A DNA stretch of 42,769 nt, taken from the NCBI GenBank assembly GCA_013314855.1, contig JABUEW010000026.1, forward strand, positions 1-42,769, read 5' to 3'. Source of the stretch: Bacillota bacterium (GTDB taxonomy: Bacteria > Bacillota > Clostridia > Acetivibrionales > DUMC01). A program made the translations under genes and the position numbers. The notes beneath the pieces are model-generated. The model ran no database searches and was not told where the DNA came from. It worked only from the letters and a program-made list of their open reading frames with translations. Positions 26,927 to 35,089 of the stretch are shown here, in pieces (the stretch's first letter is position 1; each line of letters opens with the position of its first letter).

Positions 26927-27366
26927 AGACCCTAAACGGTGTTTTGCTGTCATTTGAGGCGGCTGTATTTGAAAGCGGTATCCGGCTTAAAACCAATATA
27001 CAGCCTGGTATCTTTTTCAATGGCGACAAAGAAAGCTTTGAGCGTCTGATAAATATTCTGATGGACAACGCGATAAAAAATACTCCCCAAGGCGGTGTTA
27101 TTTCTGTACTTTTGAGCTGTGATAGAGGGATTGTAAAGATTGTAGTAAAAAATACAGATCCGGGAATCCCTCCTGAAGATATTGATAAGATATTCGAGAG
27201 ATTTTACCGCTCCGATACTTCCCGTACCAGGGAAAGCGGCGGTTACGGCCTGGGCCTTGCAATTGCCAGAGCAATTGTCCAAAAACATCATGGGAGAATA
27301 TATGCCCAAAGCAATGTCAATGAAACTACATCATTTATTGTAGAATTGCCTCAGGGCCGAAAATGA
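26920..27366 (+). pseudogene. Histidine kinase C-terminal fragment (HATPase_c)
   Basis: The 148-aa ORF contains the ATP-binding domain of a sensor kinase: N box LMDNAIKNTPQGG, G1 box NTDPGIPPEDIDKIFERFYR, and G2 SGGYGLGLAIARAIV, ending in FIVELPQGRK. The membrane sensor and the phosphorylatable His domain are missing; homology starts abruptly near 26927, exactly where the opposite-strand repeat protein is also cut. The TTG that opens the ORF has no convincing ribosome binding site. Its 3' end overlaps the convergent ABC ATPase by 16 bp, so at least this end is ancestral. Confidence 0.8.
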
Positions 27367-29093
27367 AAACGAGTTTGCCCAATGTTGGTTTTGACCTTAA
27401 GTCCCCTGTAACGGTTTATGGCAGCTCCAAGCTCTAACTTTCTCGGAAGGGCGAGGTTCCCAGGATGGCCCGTATAGGGCGATATTTCATCTAACCCCTT
27501 TTGTTCAATAACCTTATATAGTTTGTCTAATGCCTCAGCTAATGTCAACCTGTCATCCAGAATCTTCTCGATTAAGTACATCAACATAACGGCAATACAG
27601 TTGGTCTGGCTGGTATCTACCAACTGTTCAATATTACTTAAATCAATTGCAGTTTTATTATATAACACGGTGTGAAGCCCCTTTGATTTTATCTCCCTGC
27701 CCTTCCTACCTTTGGGGAAGCTGGATTTTAATATAATTCTCGGGGTTATTTCTCCAAAAACTCCACTTGCCGGACTTTCCCTTACATACCGGGTTGTTTC
27801 GGCTATTTCCTTTGCCATTCCTGTAACATCCTTAGGAACATACTCATCCATCATTATAACTGTATCAGCCACATCAAAGTAATCTCCCGACCCGCCAATA
27901 ACCAGGACAGTTGACACCCTATGCTCGTTGTATAACTGTCTAACCCTGTCGATAAACGGGGTTATGGGTTCCTTTTCCTTAGCCACCAGCTTTTGCATTC
28001 TGCCATCCCGGATCATAAAATTTGTTGCTGATGTATCTTCATCTATCAATAAAAGCCCGGTTCCGATTTCAAGAGCTTCCATTATATTTGACGCCTGGGA
28101 TGTGCTTCCACTGGCATTATCCGTAGAAAACTCTTTTGTATCCTGACCATTGGGAAGATTATTAATAAATGGCGATATATTCACCTTTTCCACTTTACGC
28201 CCATCCTCAGCCCGGATTTTTACCGCATCGTCACGGGTAACAACATATTCTCTTCCATCACCGGCAATATGGTTATAAACCCCACGTTCCAACGCTTTCA
28301 GCAAAGTAGATTTGCCATGGTAGCCGCCACCCACAATCAGAGTAACACCTTCAGGGATACCCATCCCCTTGATTGGGCCTTTATTGGGAAGATTCAATTC
28401 TATTTCAAGACTTTCAGGGCTTTTAAAAGGAATAGCACCTTTTTTCATAGGGAAATCTGAAATTCCGCTCTCCCTGGGAAGTATTGCTCCATTGTTTATA
28501 AAAGCCACCAATCTTCTTTTTTTGATTTCATTCCGCATAAAAAACTGGTCTTCCGCAAGCTTTACCTGTTCTTTAAGCCTTTTTACATCTATATTTCTGT
28601 AGTAAAGGGAATTTTCTACAATTTGGGGCAATGCATTTGAAAATATAAAATCTGCCGCTCTGCCTAAAATTCTCCGGCCTTGAGCAGGAAGTCCCACTTC
28701 AAACCGGGCTTCCACTCTGGTATTGTCTATAACTACTGATGTGCGATTAAGTATCTCTTGGCCACAGTAGTCAATAGTGAGTATTCCGCTTTTACCGGAT
28801 CCTCCAACGCCATCGTAATATTTTTTTATGGATTCCCAAAAAACCCGCGTTAAAAAATCACATACTGCAATATTTTTGTGCGGTTTGTCATACAACTCCA
28901 GTGGAAAACCTGCATTTTCCATGGGTACAATAATCCTTGCCTTGGTAGGTGATGCGAAAGGGTCACCCTGGACATGGTCAATAGATAAAATGTAACCTTT
29001 GTACCTGTACTGCCCCATTATATCCTTATAAGCTTTATAACCTCTTCCATCTATTTCATACAGCTTTTGCCGAAGGTCAGTGTAGTTCTTCAA
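27351..29093 (-). CDS. ABC-class predicted ATPase (MRB1590/pfam09818 type)
   Basis: The 580-aa soluble protein matches the bacterial relatives of trypanosome MRB1590. It has an N-terminal domain with SIDHVQGDPFASPTKARI, a Walker A GGGYHGKSTLL, the signature-like TDNASGSTSQASNI, and Walker B LLLIDEDTSATNFMI, where the DEDTSATN block is diagnostic. The family is an ABC ATPase without membrane domains; nucleic-acid binding is proposed for MRB1590, and the bacterial role is unknown. The start is TTG 29093, with GGAGG 7 nt upstream. It is monocistronic and divergent from the YwaF-like gene. Confidence 0.9.
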   Translation of the reverse strand: MKNYTDLRQKLYEIDGRGYKAYKDIMGQYRYKGYILSIDHVQGDPFASPTKARIIVPMENAGFPLELYDKPHKNIAVCDFLTRVFWESIKKYYDGVGGSGKSGILTIDYCGQEILNRTSVVIDNTRVEARFEVGLPAQGRRILGRAADFIFSNALPQIVENSLYYRNIDVKRLKEQVKLAEDQFFMRNEIKKRRLVAFINNGAILPRESGISDFPMKKGAIPFKSPESLEIELNLPNKGPIKGMGIPEGVTLIVGGGYHGKSTLLKALERGVYNHIAGDGREYVVTRDDAVKIRAEDGRKVEKVNISPFINNLPNGQDTKEFSTDNASGSTSQASNIMEALEIGTGLLLIDEDTSATNFMIRDGRMQKLVAKEKEPITPFIDRVRQLYNEHRVSTVLVIGGSGDYFDVADTVIMMDEYVPKDVTGMAKEIAETTRYVRESPASGVFGEITPRIILKSSFPKGRKGREIKSKGLHTVLYNKTAIDLSNIEQLVDTSQTNCIAVMLMYLIEKILDDRLTLAEALDKLYKVIEQKGLDEISPYTGHPGNLALPRKLELGAAINRYRGLKVKTNIGQTRFHFRP

Positions 29094-29274
29094 TAACTTT
29101 CCTCCATTTCATCCATTTTAGGAATGCTCGTGCTTTAACTTTTAGCTTTATTATAACATAGAAATCTTTATGATAGAAATTGCATTTTTGTGAAAGGATA
29201 TTGCATTTTGTATGGCGAATATATAAACATAGTTGTATATAATGTATATATATAGTGAACAAGTGGTGAATAAA

Positions 29275-30006
29275 ATGAATAATTATTTTACACCTGATTA
29301 TAATGGCGAACCTTTTGAGTTGTTTTCCACAACTCATATTATTACCATTATTGTATTGGCATTAATAAATTTCTTCATAATATTTCATTATAAAAAGAAA
29401 AAAGAAGAGGAGAAACTTAAGAAAAGATTCCGTTACATATTAGCTCTCTTTTTGCTTCTTAACGAAACTGCATATACTACTTGGAGTGTTGTAACAGGTG
29501 ACTGGACTCCCGGCTACTCTCTTCCCCTTCACCTTTGCGATATGGCTATGTTTTTTTCTGTAATAATGCTTATTTCGAAAAATTACTTTTTATACGAAAT
29601 TACATATTTCTGGGGACTTGGCGGAAGCTTGCAGACATTGATAACCCCTGATCTTTACCCCTATTCCTTCCCGCATTTTATATATTTTAACTTCTTTTTT
29701 GCTCACAGTGCTGTAGTTACTGCAGTGTTATTTATGACTCTTGTTGAAGGGTTCAGACCTTTTAAAAAATCTATATTAAAAGCTGTTATATTTACAAATA
29801 TTTACATGGTGATTATATCAGCAGTAAACATTTTAACTGGCGGAAATTACCTATTTCTTTGCCACAAGCCAAACAGCCCTTCAGTTATAGATTATCTAGG
29901 TCCATGGCCCTGGTATATTTTAGGTCTTGAGATAGTAGGAATAGCTATTATGTGTATTCTTTATATGCCATTTTTTATAAAAGACCTGAAATCTTTAGAC
30001 AGTTAA
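29275..30006 (+). CDS. TIGR02206 (YwaF-like) integral membrane protein
   Basis: A 243-aa protein with about seven membrane helices and the family blocks LLNETAYTTWSVVTGDW, SLPLHLCDMAMF, FWGLGGSLQTLITPDL and the C-terminal YLGPWPWYILGLE. The function of the family is unknown. ATG 29275 is chosen because GGTGA lies 7 nt upstream and the longer frame from 29233 adds only promoter-like codons. The next 127 nt to the APH gene contain no gene. Confidence 0.85.
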   Translation: MNNYFTPDYNGEPFELFSTTHIITIIVLALINFFIIFHYKKKKEEEKLKKRFRYILALFLLLNETAYTTWSVVTGDWTPGYSLPLHLCDMAMFFSVIMLISKNYFLYEITYFWGLGGSLQTLITPDLYPYSFPHFIYFNFFFAHSAVVTAVLFMTLVEGFRPFKKSILKAVIFTNIYMVIISAVNILTGGNYLFLCHKPNSPSVIDYLGPWPWYILGLEIVGIAIMCILYMPFFIKDLKSLDS

Positions 30007-30133
30007 GCTTTTCAACTTTTGCAAGCATTGAGTATTCTTAATATGCTTATAGTTACTGCTTATGGTTTTGCCAGGTACAAATTTCCACTTAGGAATGCTT
30101 TATATTAATAGTGTTGATAAGTATACAGTATCA

Positions 30134-31030
30134 CTAGTTTAATCTGACGACTAAAGCTTGCTTTTCATCATCCGACTTTGCATAAAAATACGAGTTCAGA
30201 TACTCTGTCAAGTAGTAGAAAAACGAGTAATAGCAATAATAACAAAATCGGTTGGAATTCAATTGATAATCTATACCGTGATTTTTCAAAACCGTATTTA
30301 TAGTGTCTGTTTGTTTTTTATCCCATATAAAAAACCATGCATCTCGCTCAATTGGAGAAAGTTTAGGATAATCCCAGTCCACAATCGTCAGTTTTTCTCC
30401 ATCTATTATACAGTTACCACCCGCATCTCCATGAGTGATGTGGAATCCATCAAAATTAGTTTTACAACGGTCAGAGAATATTTGCAGTCGCATTGCATAA
30501 TGTTCAAGTAATTTCGTTTTGTCTGCAAGTAACAAAGCAACCTGTTTTGATATTTTGGAAGCCTGCAAGACAAGTTTGCTGTATAGTTCCTTATACTTTA
30601 CTACCACATCAGAATCAAAGGTTTCTTTTTCAAGTGATAAATTATCTGTTGGTAGATTATAGATTGGTGCAAGCTTTTCAAAGAGTTTGTCAATAGGATA
30701 ATCCTCGGTGTCTTCTCCCTCAACAAACTCAAAAATGCCCATTATACCGCCATTAAAGTCACAAAATAGATCACCGCTTTTTGTTTTTATAATTTTCGGT
30801 ATATAATCGATTCCGTTTCGTGTTATATAATCAATGATGGAAAAATTTTTTTTATAAATTGCCTTATGATAATCCCAATAATCAATTTTAACAAAGAACT
30901 TACTATCCTGCGTAACAGCGCTCCATGTTTCTCCAAAGAACCCACGCTTGGCAGGCGCAATACTAAGCAAATTCAAGCCATATGTTTTAAGGATAAAATA
31001 AGTAAGTATATCTAAATATACTTTGTCCAT
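30134..31030 (-). CDS. Aminoglycoside-phosphotransferase-family protein (APH/choline kinase fold)
   Basis: The third gene of a three-gene operon. It has the APH fold signatures: ATP-site Lys in KFFVKIDYW, the Brenner motif HGDAGGN with the catalytic Asp, and the metal Asp in IVDWDYPKLSP. The family phosphorylates hydroxyls of antibiotics or small metabolites; the drug, if any, cannot be named. Length is 298 aa from ATG 31030; the frame is open to 31057, overlapping the GNAT gene, so an earlier GTG start is possible. Translational coupling to the GNAT gene is likely. Confidence 0.8.
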   Translation of the reverse strand: MDKVYLDILTYFILKTYGLNLLSIAPAKRGFFGETWSAVTQDSKFFVKIDYWDYHKAIYKKNFSIIDYITRNGIDYIPKIIKTKSGDLFCDFNGGIMGIFEFVEGEDTEDYPIDKLFEKLAPIYNLPTDNLSLEKETFDSDVVVKYKELYSKLVLQASKISKQVALLLADKTKLLEHYAMRLQIFSDRCKTNFDGFHITHGDAGGNCIIDGEKLTIVDWDYPKLSPIERDAWFFIWDKKQTDTINTVLKNHGIDYQLNSNRFCYYCYYSFFYYLTEYLNSYFYAKSDDEKQALVVRLN

Positions 31031-31038
31031 ATTCTTCT

Positions 31039-31452
31039 TCACCACTCCTTTTTCCACATTTTACGGTGACAGATTGTTTCAAAACCGATAGCGGTATAAA
31101 ATTCAGGTACGCCGCTAAAGCAATAAGTTGCACCGAGTGCCTTTATTTTCTTCATTGCTTCGGTAAGTGCAATTGTGGCAAGTCCTATCCTGCGATATTC
31201 GGGAACAGTCGCAAGCGGCTCGAGATAAGCATACTTATTTATCTCATCGAACCACATCCCGGCAAAGCAGGCATAATCACCATTAGGAGCCTTGATTACA
31301 GTTGTTAAGTCTTTTCTGAAATTTGGGCACATTCCGTAATATTCTTTTGCGGTCAATCCAAACAATAACCGGTCATGGTATTTACCGTTCATAAACACTT
31401 CGTCTCTGACAATACCTTCCTGTCTGCAAGTTTTATAAATGTTTTGTTCCAT
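31039..31452 (-). CDS. GNAT acetyltransferase, short form
   Basis: A 137-aa protein equal to the C-terminal GNAT module of two-domain clostridial acetyltransferases: YACFAGMWFDEINKYAYLEP, the acetyl-CoA loop VPEYRRIGLATIAL, and the end FYTAIGFETICHRKMWKK. The N-terminal module seen in longer relatives is missing, yet the gene has its own good start (AGGAG, 9 nt before the ATG). It could be a functional short form or a truncation. It sits 15 nt after the nucleotidyltransferase and just before the APH gene, in one transcript. Confidence 0.75.
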   Translation of the reverse strand: MEQNIYKTCRQEGIVRDEVFMNGKYHDRLLFGLTAKEYYGMCPNFRKDLTTVIKAPNGDYACFAGMWFDEINKYAYLEPLATVPEYRRIGLATIALTEAMKKIKALGATYCFSGVPEFYTAIGFETICHRKMWKKEW

Positions 31453-31467
31453 AACAAATTTCTCCTA

Positions 31468-32511
31468 TCATAACGTGATTAAGTAATTTTTCAATTCATC
31501 AAAACTGATAAACTGCCTGATCTTTACCCCGTTGGTTGTCAACAGCTCAACAAATTTCACTTGATGATTTTGCGCTGCCGATACAAGCGGTTCCAGATTA
31601 TTGGGGTCGAACGCGCCAACTAAGTCGGGTAACTGAGTTGATGATACACCTGTGTCTTTTAGGGCTTGCTCAATCTCATTAGTTAATTCTGCGCTTGCGA
31701 ACAGAGCTGTAACTGCATCATGTGTTTCACAGGCATGATAAATTTTATTGTAAAAGTTTATCATTTCCTCATAAAACCCACTTAGAGCATCCGTAAAGGA
31801 AACTGCTTCACAAATCTTTTCTTTCTCTCGTAAAATAAGGGTTTCTGTGTTTTGTATCAGTTGTCCGTATGCTTTTTTGAATATATCAATATCACTGTCG
31901 GTAAACACTGTATCATACAGTTCCGAAAAGCCCTCCGGTACAAGCGGCATATTCAGTATTTCTTGTTTTAGTTTCCCACGGCCTCTTTTTACTGTAATTC
32001 TGTTCAATAGCGCAAGTGCATAGGTTACGGTATAAATAATGCCAATGGCATATATGCGACCGTCCGAAATGGTGTGTGCATTTAGAAGCCCCCAATAGTC
32101 TTTATATACTTCATTTAACTTATCGCTTGCTTTATGGATAAACTTTCTCCTGTCTCTTGTATCAAGCGCTTTTTGCTTAATCTGATTAAATCGCTCAATA
32201 TCTGCTTCGGATGAATAATAAAGTACCTTTCCCTCCGTAATGATAGATGTGGTTTTCTCATTAAAGTTTGCAATATGCTCCAGTCGTTCCCATGAAATCG
32301 GCCAATAATCAAAGCCAACTCCATCAAGAACGAATGTAAAACCAAGATTGTATCCACGTTCAGTATTAGGTACAAAAAACATATCTAAATCTGATCTACT
32401 GTGCGTTTCGCCATAAATATACGAACCCATAATGACTACCAATGCAATGTCATCCTTGTAGTCTGTTTTGATTTTTTCAATCAGCAATTCTGCTGCACGA
32501 ATCATATTCAT
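31468..32511 (-). CDS. ANT-like nucleotidyltransferase
   Basis: A 347-aa Pol-beta-superfamily nucleotidyltransferase. Gly29-Ser30 in VIMGSYIYGETHSRSDLD, Asp41 and Asp43, with Asp68 in VGFDYWPISWERL, make the full catalytic set. The C-terminal ~200 residues are helical, as in antibiotic nucleotidyltransferases (KNTase/AadA-like). It likely adenylylates a small molecule. It is the first gene of the operon, with GGGAGG 9 nt before ATG 32511. The transcript must read through an intrinsic terminator 16 nt upstream of the start, which implies inducible expression. The drug is unknown. Confidence 0.8.
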   Translation of the reverse strand: MNMIRAAELLIEKIKTDYKDDIALVVIMGSYIYGETHSRSDLDMFFVPNTERGYNLGFTFVLDGVGFDYWPISWERLEHIANFNEKTTSIITEGKVLYYSSEADIERFNQIKQKALDTRDRRKFIHKASDKLNEVYKDYWGLLNAHTISDGRIYAIGIIYTVTYALALLNRITVKRGRGKLKQEILNMPLVPEGFSELYDTVFTDSDIDIFKKAYGQLIQNTETLILREKEKICEAVSFTDALSGFYEEMINFYNKIYHACETHDAVTALFASAELTNEIEQALKDTGVSSTQLPDLVGAFDPNNLEPLVSAAQNHQVKFVELLTTNGVKIRQFISFDELKNYLITL

Positions 32512-32526
32512 ATCTAAATTCCTCCC

Positions 32527-32577
32527 AAAATAAAAAACTCCATTTTTAAACGATTAATTGATCGCCGAAAATGGAGT
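32527..32577 (-). terminator. Attenuator terminator immediately before the ANT-like gene
   Basis: On the minus strand, ACTCCATTTT (32577-32568) and AAAATGGAGT (32546-32537) form a perfect 10-bp stem, followed by TTTTTTATTTT. It ends only ~16 nt before the start codon, next to the ribosome binding site. A terminator placed inside the leader of a gene with its own promoter upstream is the layout of transcription attenuation. Confidence 0.85.
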
Positions 32578-32798
32578 TACTTATTGCGTTATTTACCCAA
32601 AAGAATACAGAAGCCCCTTTGGATATACCTTTGGATATAATTATAGCGCAACCAATGACAAACCGAATAAATTCGATTAAGCAATCCAAATTCCGACAAC
32701 AAATCAAAGCCCGTACAACCGGACTATTTAACCTATTATCAGTTAATTTGAGATTACTTTAAAATCATCGTCGCGCCTCATTTCAATAAATATATATT

Positions 32799-32827
32799 AT
32801 TATTTCATATTTTTTCTTTGTTGTCAA
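32799..32827 (-). promoter_or_regulatory. Sigma-A promoter of the drug-modification operon
   Basis: A consensus TTGACA (32827-32822) and AATAAT (32804-32799) are separated by 17 nt. It drives a leader of about 220 nt to the attenuator. The leader holds a tandem repeat TATATCCAAAGG twice (about 32617-32641), which could contribute to alternative pairing, and a possible 12-codon ORF at 32743-32781 without a clear ribosome binding site. Confidence 0.75.
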
Positions 32828-32891
32828 TTTTTAAAATTCAATAACACAGCCACATCGATATACCCTTCTCCGCGTTTATTGCCCAACTTTT

Positions 32892-33266
32892 CTAACACAT
32901 CCGCACCCCCTCGTCCTGTCCGGGTTCCCGGAAGGCTTCGCCCAGCTCGTAGTCTTGTTCGGCATTCCTTGTGTCGGCAAGCGTCCAGAGGACATGCCCC
33001 ATATCCTCGTTCAAAACAGTGCCCTGCTCGTTCAGCCACTGGTCCCGCACCACCTCCAGCGGGTTTTGAAAGCGCAGCAGATATTCCAGATAATCGGCAT
33101 TGCATCCGCCATTTCTCAATTCCTTGTAGACCAGGCTGGTGGCGGCGATTTTCCCTGCCTTTTCGATCATTTCCGTGGGATCAAGTGCCAACCATTCCTG
33201 AACACAGGAATTATAGTTTGTGTCCGGCTTTTCCAGCAGCTTTTGTTTCAAATCCTGTTCGTTCAT
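32892..33266 (-). CDS. DUF3848-like protein of an integrative element
   Basis: From ATG 33266 (AAAGGAGG, 7 nt upstream) the 124-aa protein begins MNEQDLKQKLLEKPDTNYN and contains YLEYLLRFQNPLEVVRDQWL and MGHVLWTLADTR. These resemble the N-terminal DUF3848 domain found in clostridial conjugative elements. The function is unknown. The frame ends at TAG 32892, but a second frame over 32910-32824 looks coding (ADVLEKLGNKRGEGYIDVA), so a frameshift or a deletion joint near 32900 may have cut the original C-terminus. The operon promoter for the ANT-like gene overlaps this end. Confidence 0.5.
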   Translation of the reverse strand: MNEQDLKQKLLEKPDTNYNSCVQEWLALDPTEMIEKAGKIAATSLVYKELRNGGCNADYLEYLLRFQNPLEVVRDQWLNEQGTVLNEDMGHVLWTLADTRNAEQDYELGEAFREPGQDEGVRMC

Positions 33267-33290
33267 CAGAAGACCTCCTTTCAGCATAAC

Positions 33291-33320
33291 AAAAAAAGAA
33301 CGGAGGTCATCCGCTCTTTT
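33291..33320 (-). terminator. Intrinsic terminator after doc
   Basis: On the minus strand, AAGAGCGGA and TCCGTTCTT pair with one G-T wobble around TGACC, followed by seven T. It lies 17 nt past the doc stop, separating the toxin-antitoxin unit from the DUF3848 gene. Confidence 0.8.
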
Positions 33321-33336
33321 TCGCCATGCACATTCT

Positions 33337-33711
33337 TTAATTATGCCGTAGAATCCACTCCAAGAGTTGCTTATCATCCATCTCGCCGGCGGCAAGCTTT
33401 AAGCCGGTTTCAATAATATCCTGATCCGAACAGGTTAGCTCGATGCGATTGATCTCCAGAAAAACCAGCATGGCAAGCATTCCGATTCTCTTATTGCCAT
33501 CTACAAAGGGATGATTTTTTACGATGGAATACCCCAAACGCGCCGCCTTCACCTCCAGTGTTTTATATACATATTCACCGCCAAAGGTCTGAAATGGAGC
33601 GTTGACCGCCGAGTCCAGCAGGTTCTCGTCACGAATCCCGTCCAATCCTCCGGTTTCCTTGATCAACGCGCTGTGCATCATCACGATTTGTGGGATGCTT
33701 AATCTTTTCAT
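33337..33711 (-). CDS. doc: Doc family toxin (Fic fold)
   Basis: A 124-aa Doc protein. Its Fic-type motif HPFVDGNKRIG (about residues 66-76) has the catalytic His and the nucleotide-binding residues. Doc phosphorylates elongation factor Tu and halts translation in the P1 phage system. It starts at ATG 33711, overlapping the end of phd by 4 bp, as in coupled antitoxin-toxin pairs. The motif is intact and the length normal, so it is probably active. Confidence 0.92.
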   Translation of the reverse strand: MKRLSIPQIVMMHSALIKETGGLDGIRDENLLDSAVNAPFQTFGGEYVYKTLEVKAARLGYSIVKNHPFVDGNKRIGMLAMLVFLEINRIELTCSDQDIIETGLKLAAGEMDDKQLLEWILRHN

Positions 33712-33950
33712 TTAGCCAGTTCCTCAAACGCCGTCCGGTGCTTTGCAATCAGGCGGCGGGCTATACTTTTCACATCCTCGTCAACTGCCATTTCCTCCGC
33801 CTGAAATTCGCTGAACTCTATGATAATATAACGCGGCACATTGTTTTTCAAAATGACCGCAACACCATTCTCATCAACCAAGCGCGCCACCTTGGAAAAA
33901 TTCTGATTGGCCTCGGTAATGGATACAAGGCTGTTTGTGTTGATATTCAT
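33708..33950 (-). CDS. phd: Phd/YefM family antitoxin
   Basis: The 80-aa protein has a typical Phd N-terminal DNA-binding half (NINTNSLVSITEANQNFSKV, then GVAVILKNNVPRYIII) and a flexible C-terminal tail that would wrap Doc. It precedes the toxin, as expected, and should repress its own promoter through the dyad at 33982-34005. Confidence 0.92.
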   Translation of the reverse strand: MNINTNSLVSITEANQNFSKVARLVDENGVAVILKNNVPRYIIIEFSEFQAEEMAVDEDVKSIARRLIAKHRTAFEELAK

Positions 33951-33970
33951 TCATAGCACCTCCTACTTCT

Positions 33971-34005
33971 ATTATACATAGAAATAGGATAAATTCAACC
34001 TATTT
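33971..34005 (-). promoter_or_regulatory. phd-doc promoter with embedded operator
   Basis: On the minus strand, TTGAAT (33998-33993), a 16-nt spacer and TATAAT (33976-33971) make the promoter. An AAATAGG/CCTATTT dyad (33982-33988 and 33999-34005) brackets the -35 box, so Phd binding would block polymerase. A good AGGAGG precedes the phd start. Confidence 0.65.
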
Positions 34006-34008
34006 TAT

Positions 34009-34524
34009 TCAAAACATCCCGCCGAGGGACTTGATGATCTCATAGCCGATGATGTCGAGATAGGTAAACAGGAAGCACATCAGCATGATGAAGGAGAAAA
34101 TCCGGATTTTGGGCGGTATCTTCTGCGCCTCACCCTTGAGTCTTTGCAGCTCCAGCACCTTAAAATCGTGGGCGAGCATCTGAAAATAAATCGCACCGTC
34201 ATCGCCACGCAGCACACCAATGAGTCCGCGCACTACATCAGAGAGTTGCGGTGAATTGAGCCTTGCCTCGAACCGCGTGAGTGCTGCCTCGTAACTTGAT
34301 GAGCGTATGTCTGCAGTCACGATGTCCAGTTCACTTGCAAAAGCAGTGCCTGCGTTTTTCTTAAAATTCTCCAGAATGGACAGCACATCGCGGCTGCTTT
34401 TCAACGACTGTTCGATGGTCGCCACAAACCTTGGCAGTTCGCTTTCGATCTGCTCTCGTTTGACCTTCAGCTGCTCATCCGCTTTTCTGGTTTCCTTGAA
34501 ATAGATCAGCACGGCGAGCCGCAC
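34009..34524 (-). pseudogene. C-terminal part of a TadC-like type II secretion F protein
   Basis: The 171-aa ORF carries the cytoplasmic helical domain of T2SSF/TadB-C proteins (ELPRFVATIEQSLKSSRDVL, then YEAALTRFEARLNSPQLSDV) and the last membrane segment IFSFIMLMCFLFTYLDIIGY, ending SLGGMF. The N-terminal half is missing: homology stops at about 34527, where GC-rich sequence changes sharply to AT-rich IS remnant. Such genes belong to clostridial integrative-conjugative elements. The internal ATG has no ribosome binding site, so it is a remnant. Confidence 0.7.
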
Positions 34525-34763
34525 GGTAGTTTACAAGTTATCTAAAATTAAACTAGGAACTATTCAAATAATACTTTCTTGAAAGATAGCATTTATAGGT
34601 AATCTACGACATGAGAATATTACTATATATTCAATTTAATTGTAGAACCCTGTAATTTTACCCAGTAATTATATTATATAAAGAGTTTTATAACTATATA
34701 TAGAACCTATATAATGTAATTATGATTAATATGACTACTATTAGTAAGTCGTTCAGGAGGTAA

Positions 34764-35088
34764 AAATGCATTTATATATATAAAAAAATAAAAAATAATA
34801 TTGAATACTATTATCAATGTAATTTAAAATTTATAAATAAACTAAAACCGTCCAACTATAAGGAATTATTAAAAATAAGCCTGGATCAATATAAGCAGTA
34901 TGTTACTGATAAGGGTGATGTATTTAATGATACAAAAATTTATGTAACAAATAAAAAATATATGGTACAGAAAAAAAGATAGTTATTAAATACAATCAAG
35001 CTCATTTTGATGCAGAACATAAAACATTAAATGAGCATTTACTAGAGACAGAAAAAGGGTTAAAAGAACTTGAAAGTAGATTAAATTG
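34764..35088 (+). pseudogene. Transposase remnant in an AT-rich insertion
   Basis: Two frames joined by a shift in the A-run near 34972-34979 give a continuous stretch: NKLKPSNYKELLKISLDQYK and KGDVFNDTKIYVTNKKYMV, then KIVIKYNQAHFDAEHKTLNE and GLKELESRLN with TGA at the end. It looks like an internal piece of an IS4/IS1634-like DDE transposase. The whole AT-rich block 34528-35090 separates the tadC and dam remnants; 34528-34763 holds no other gene. Confidence 0.5.
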
Positions 35089-35089
35089 A

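Noticed and set aside
26927-27068. N-terminal part of the 201-aa minus-strand ORF
   Set aside because: It is only the antisense of the histidine kinase ATP-binding domain. The true coding signal starts with the repeats near 26926.
32743-32781. 12-codon leader ORF before the ANT-like operon
   Set aside because: It has no visible ribosome binding site and no obvious stalling motif. It is mentioned only as a possibility within the leader.
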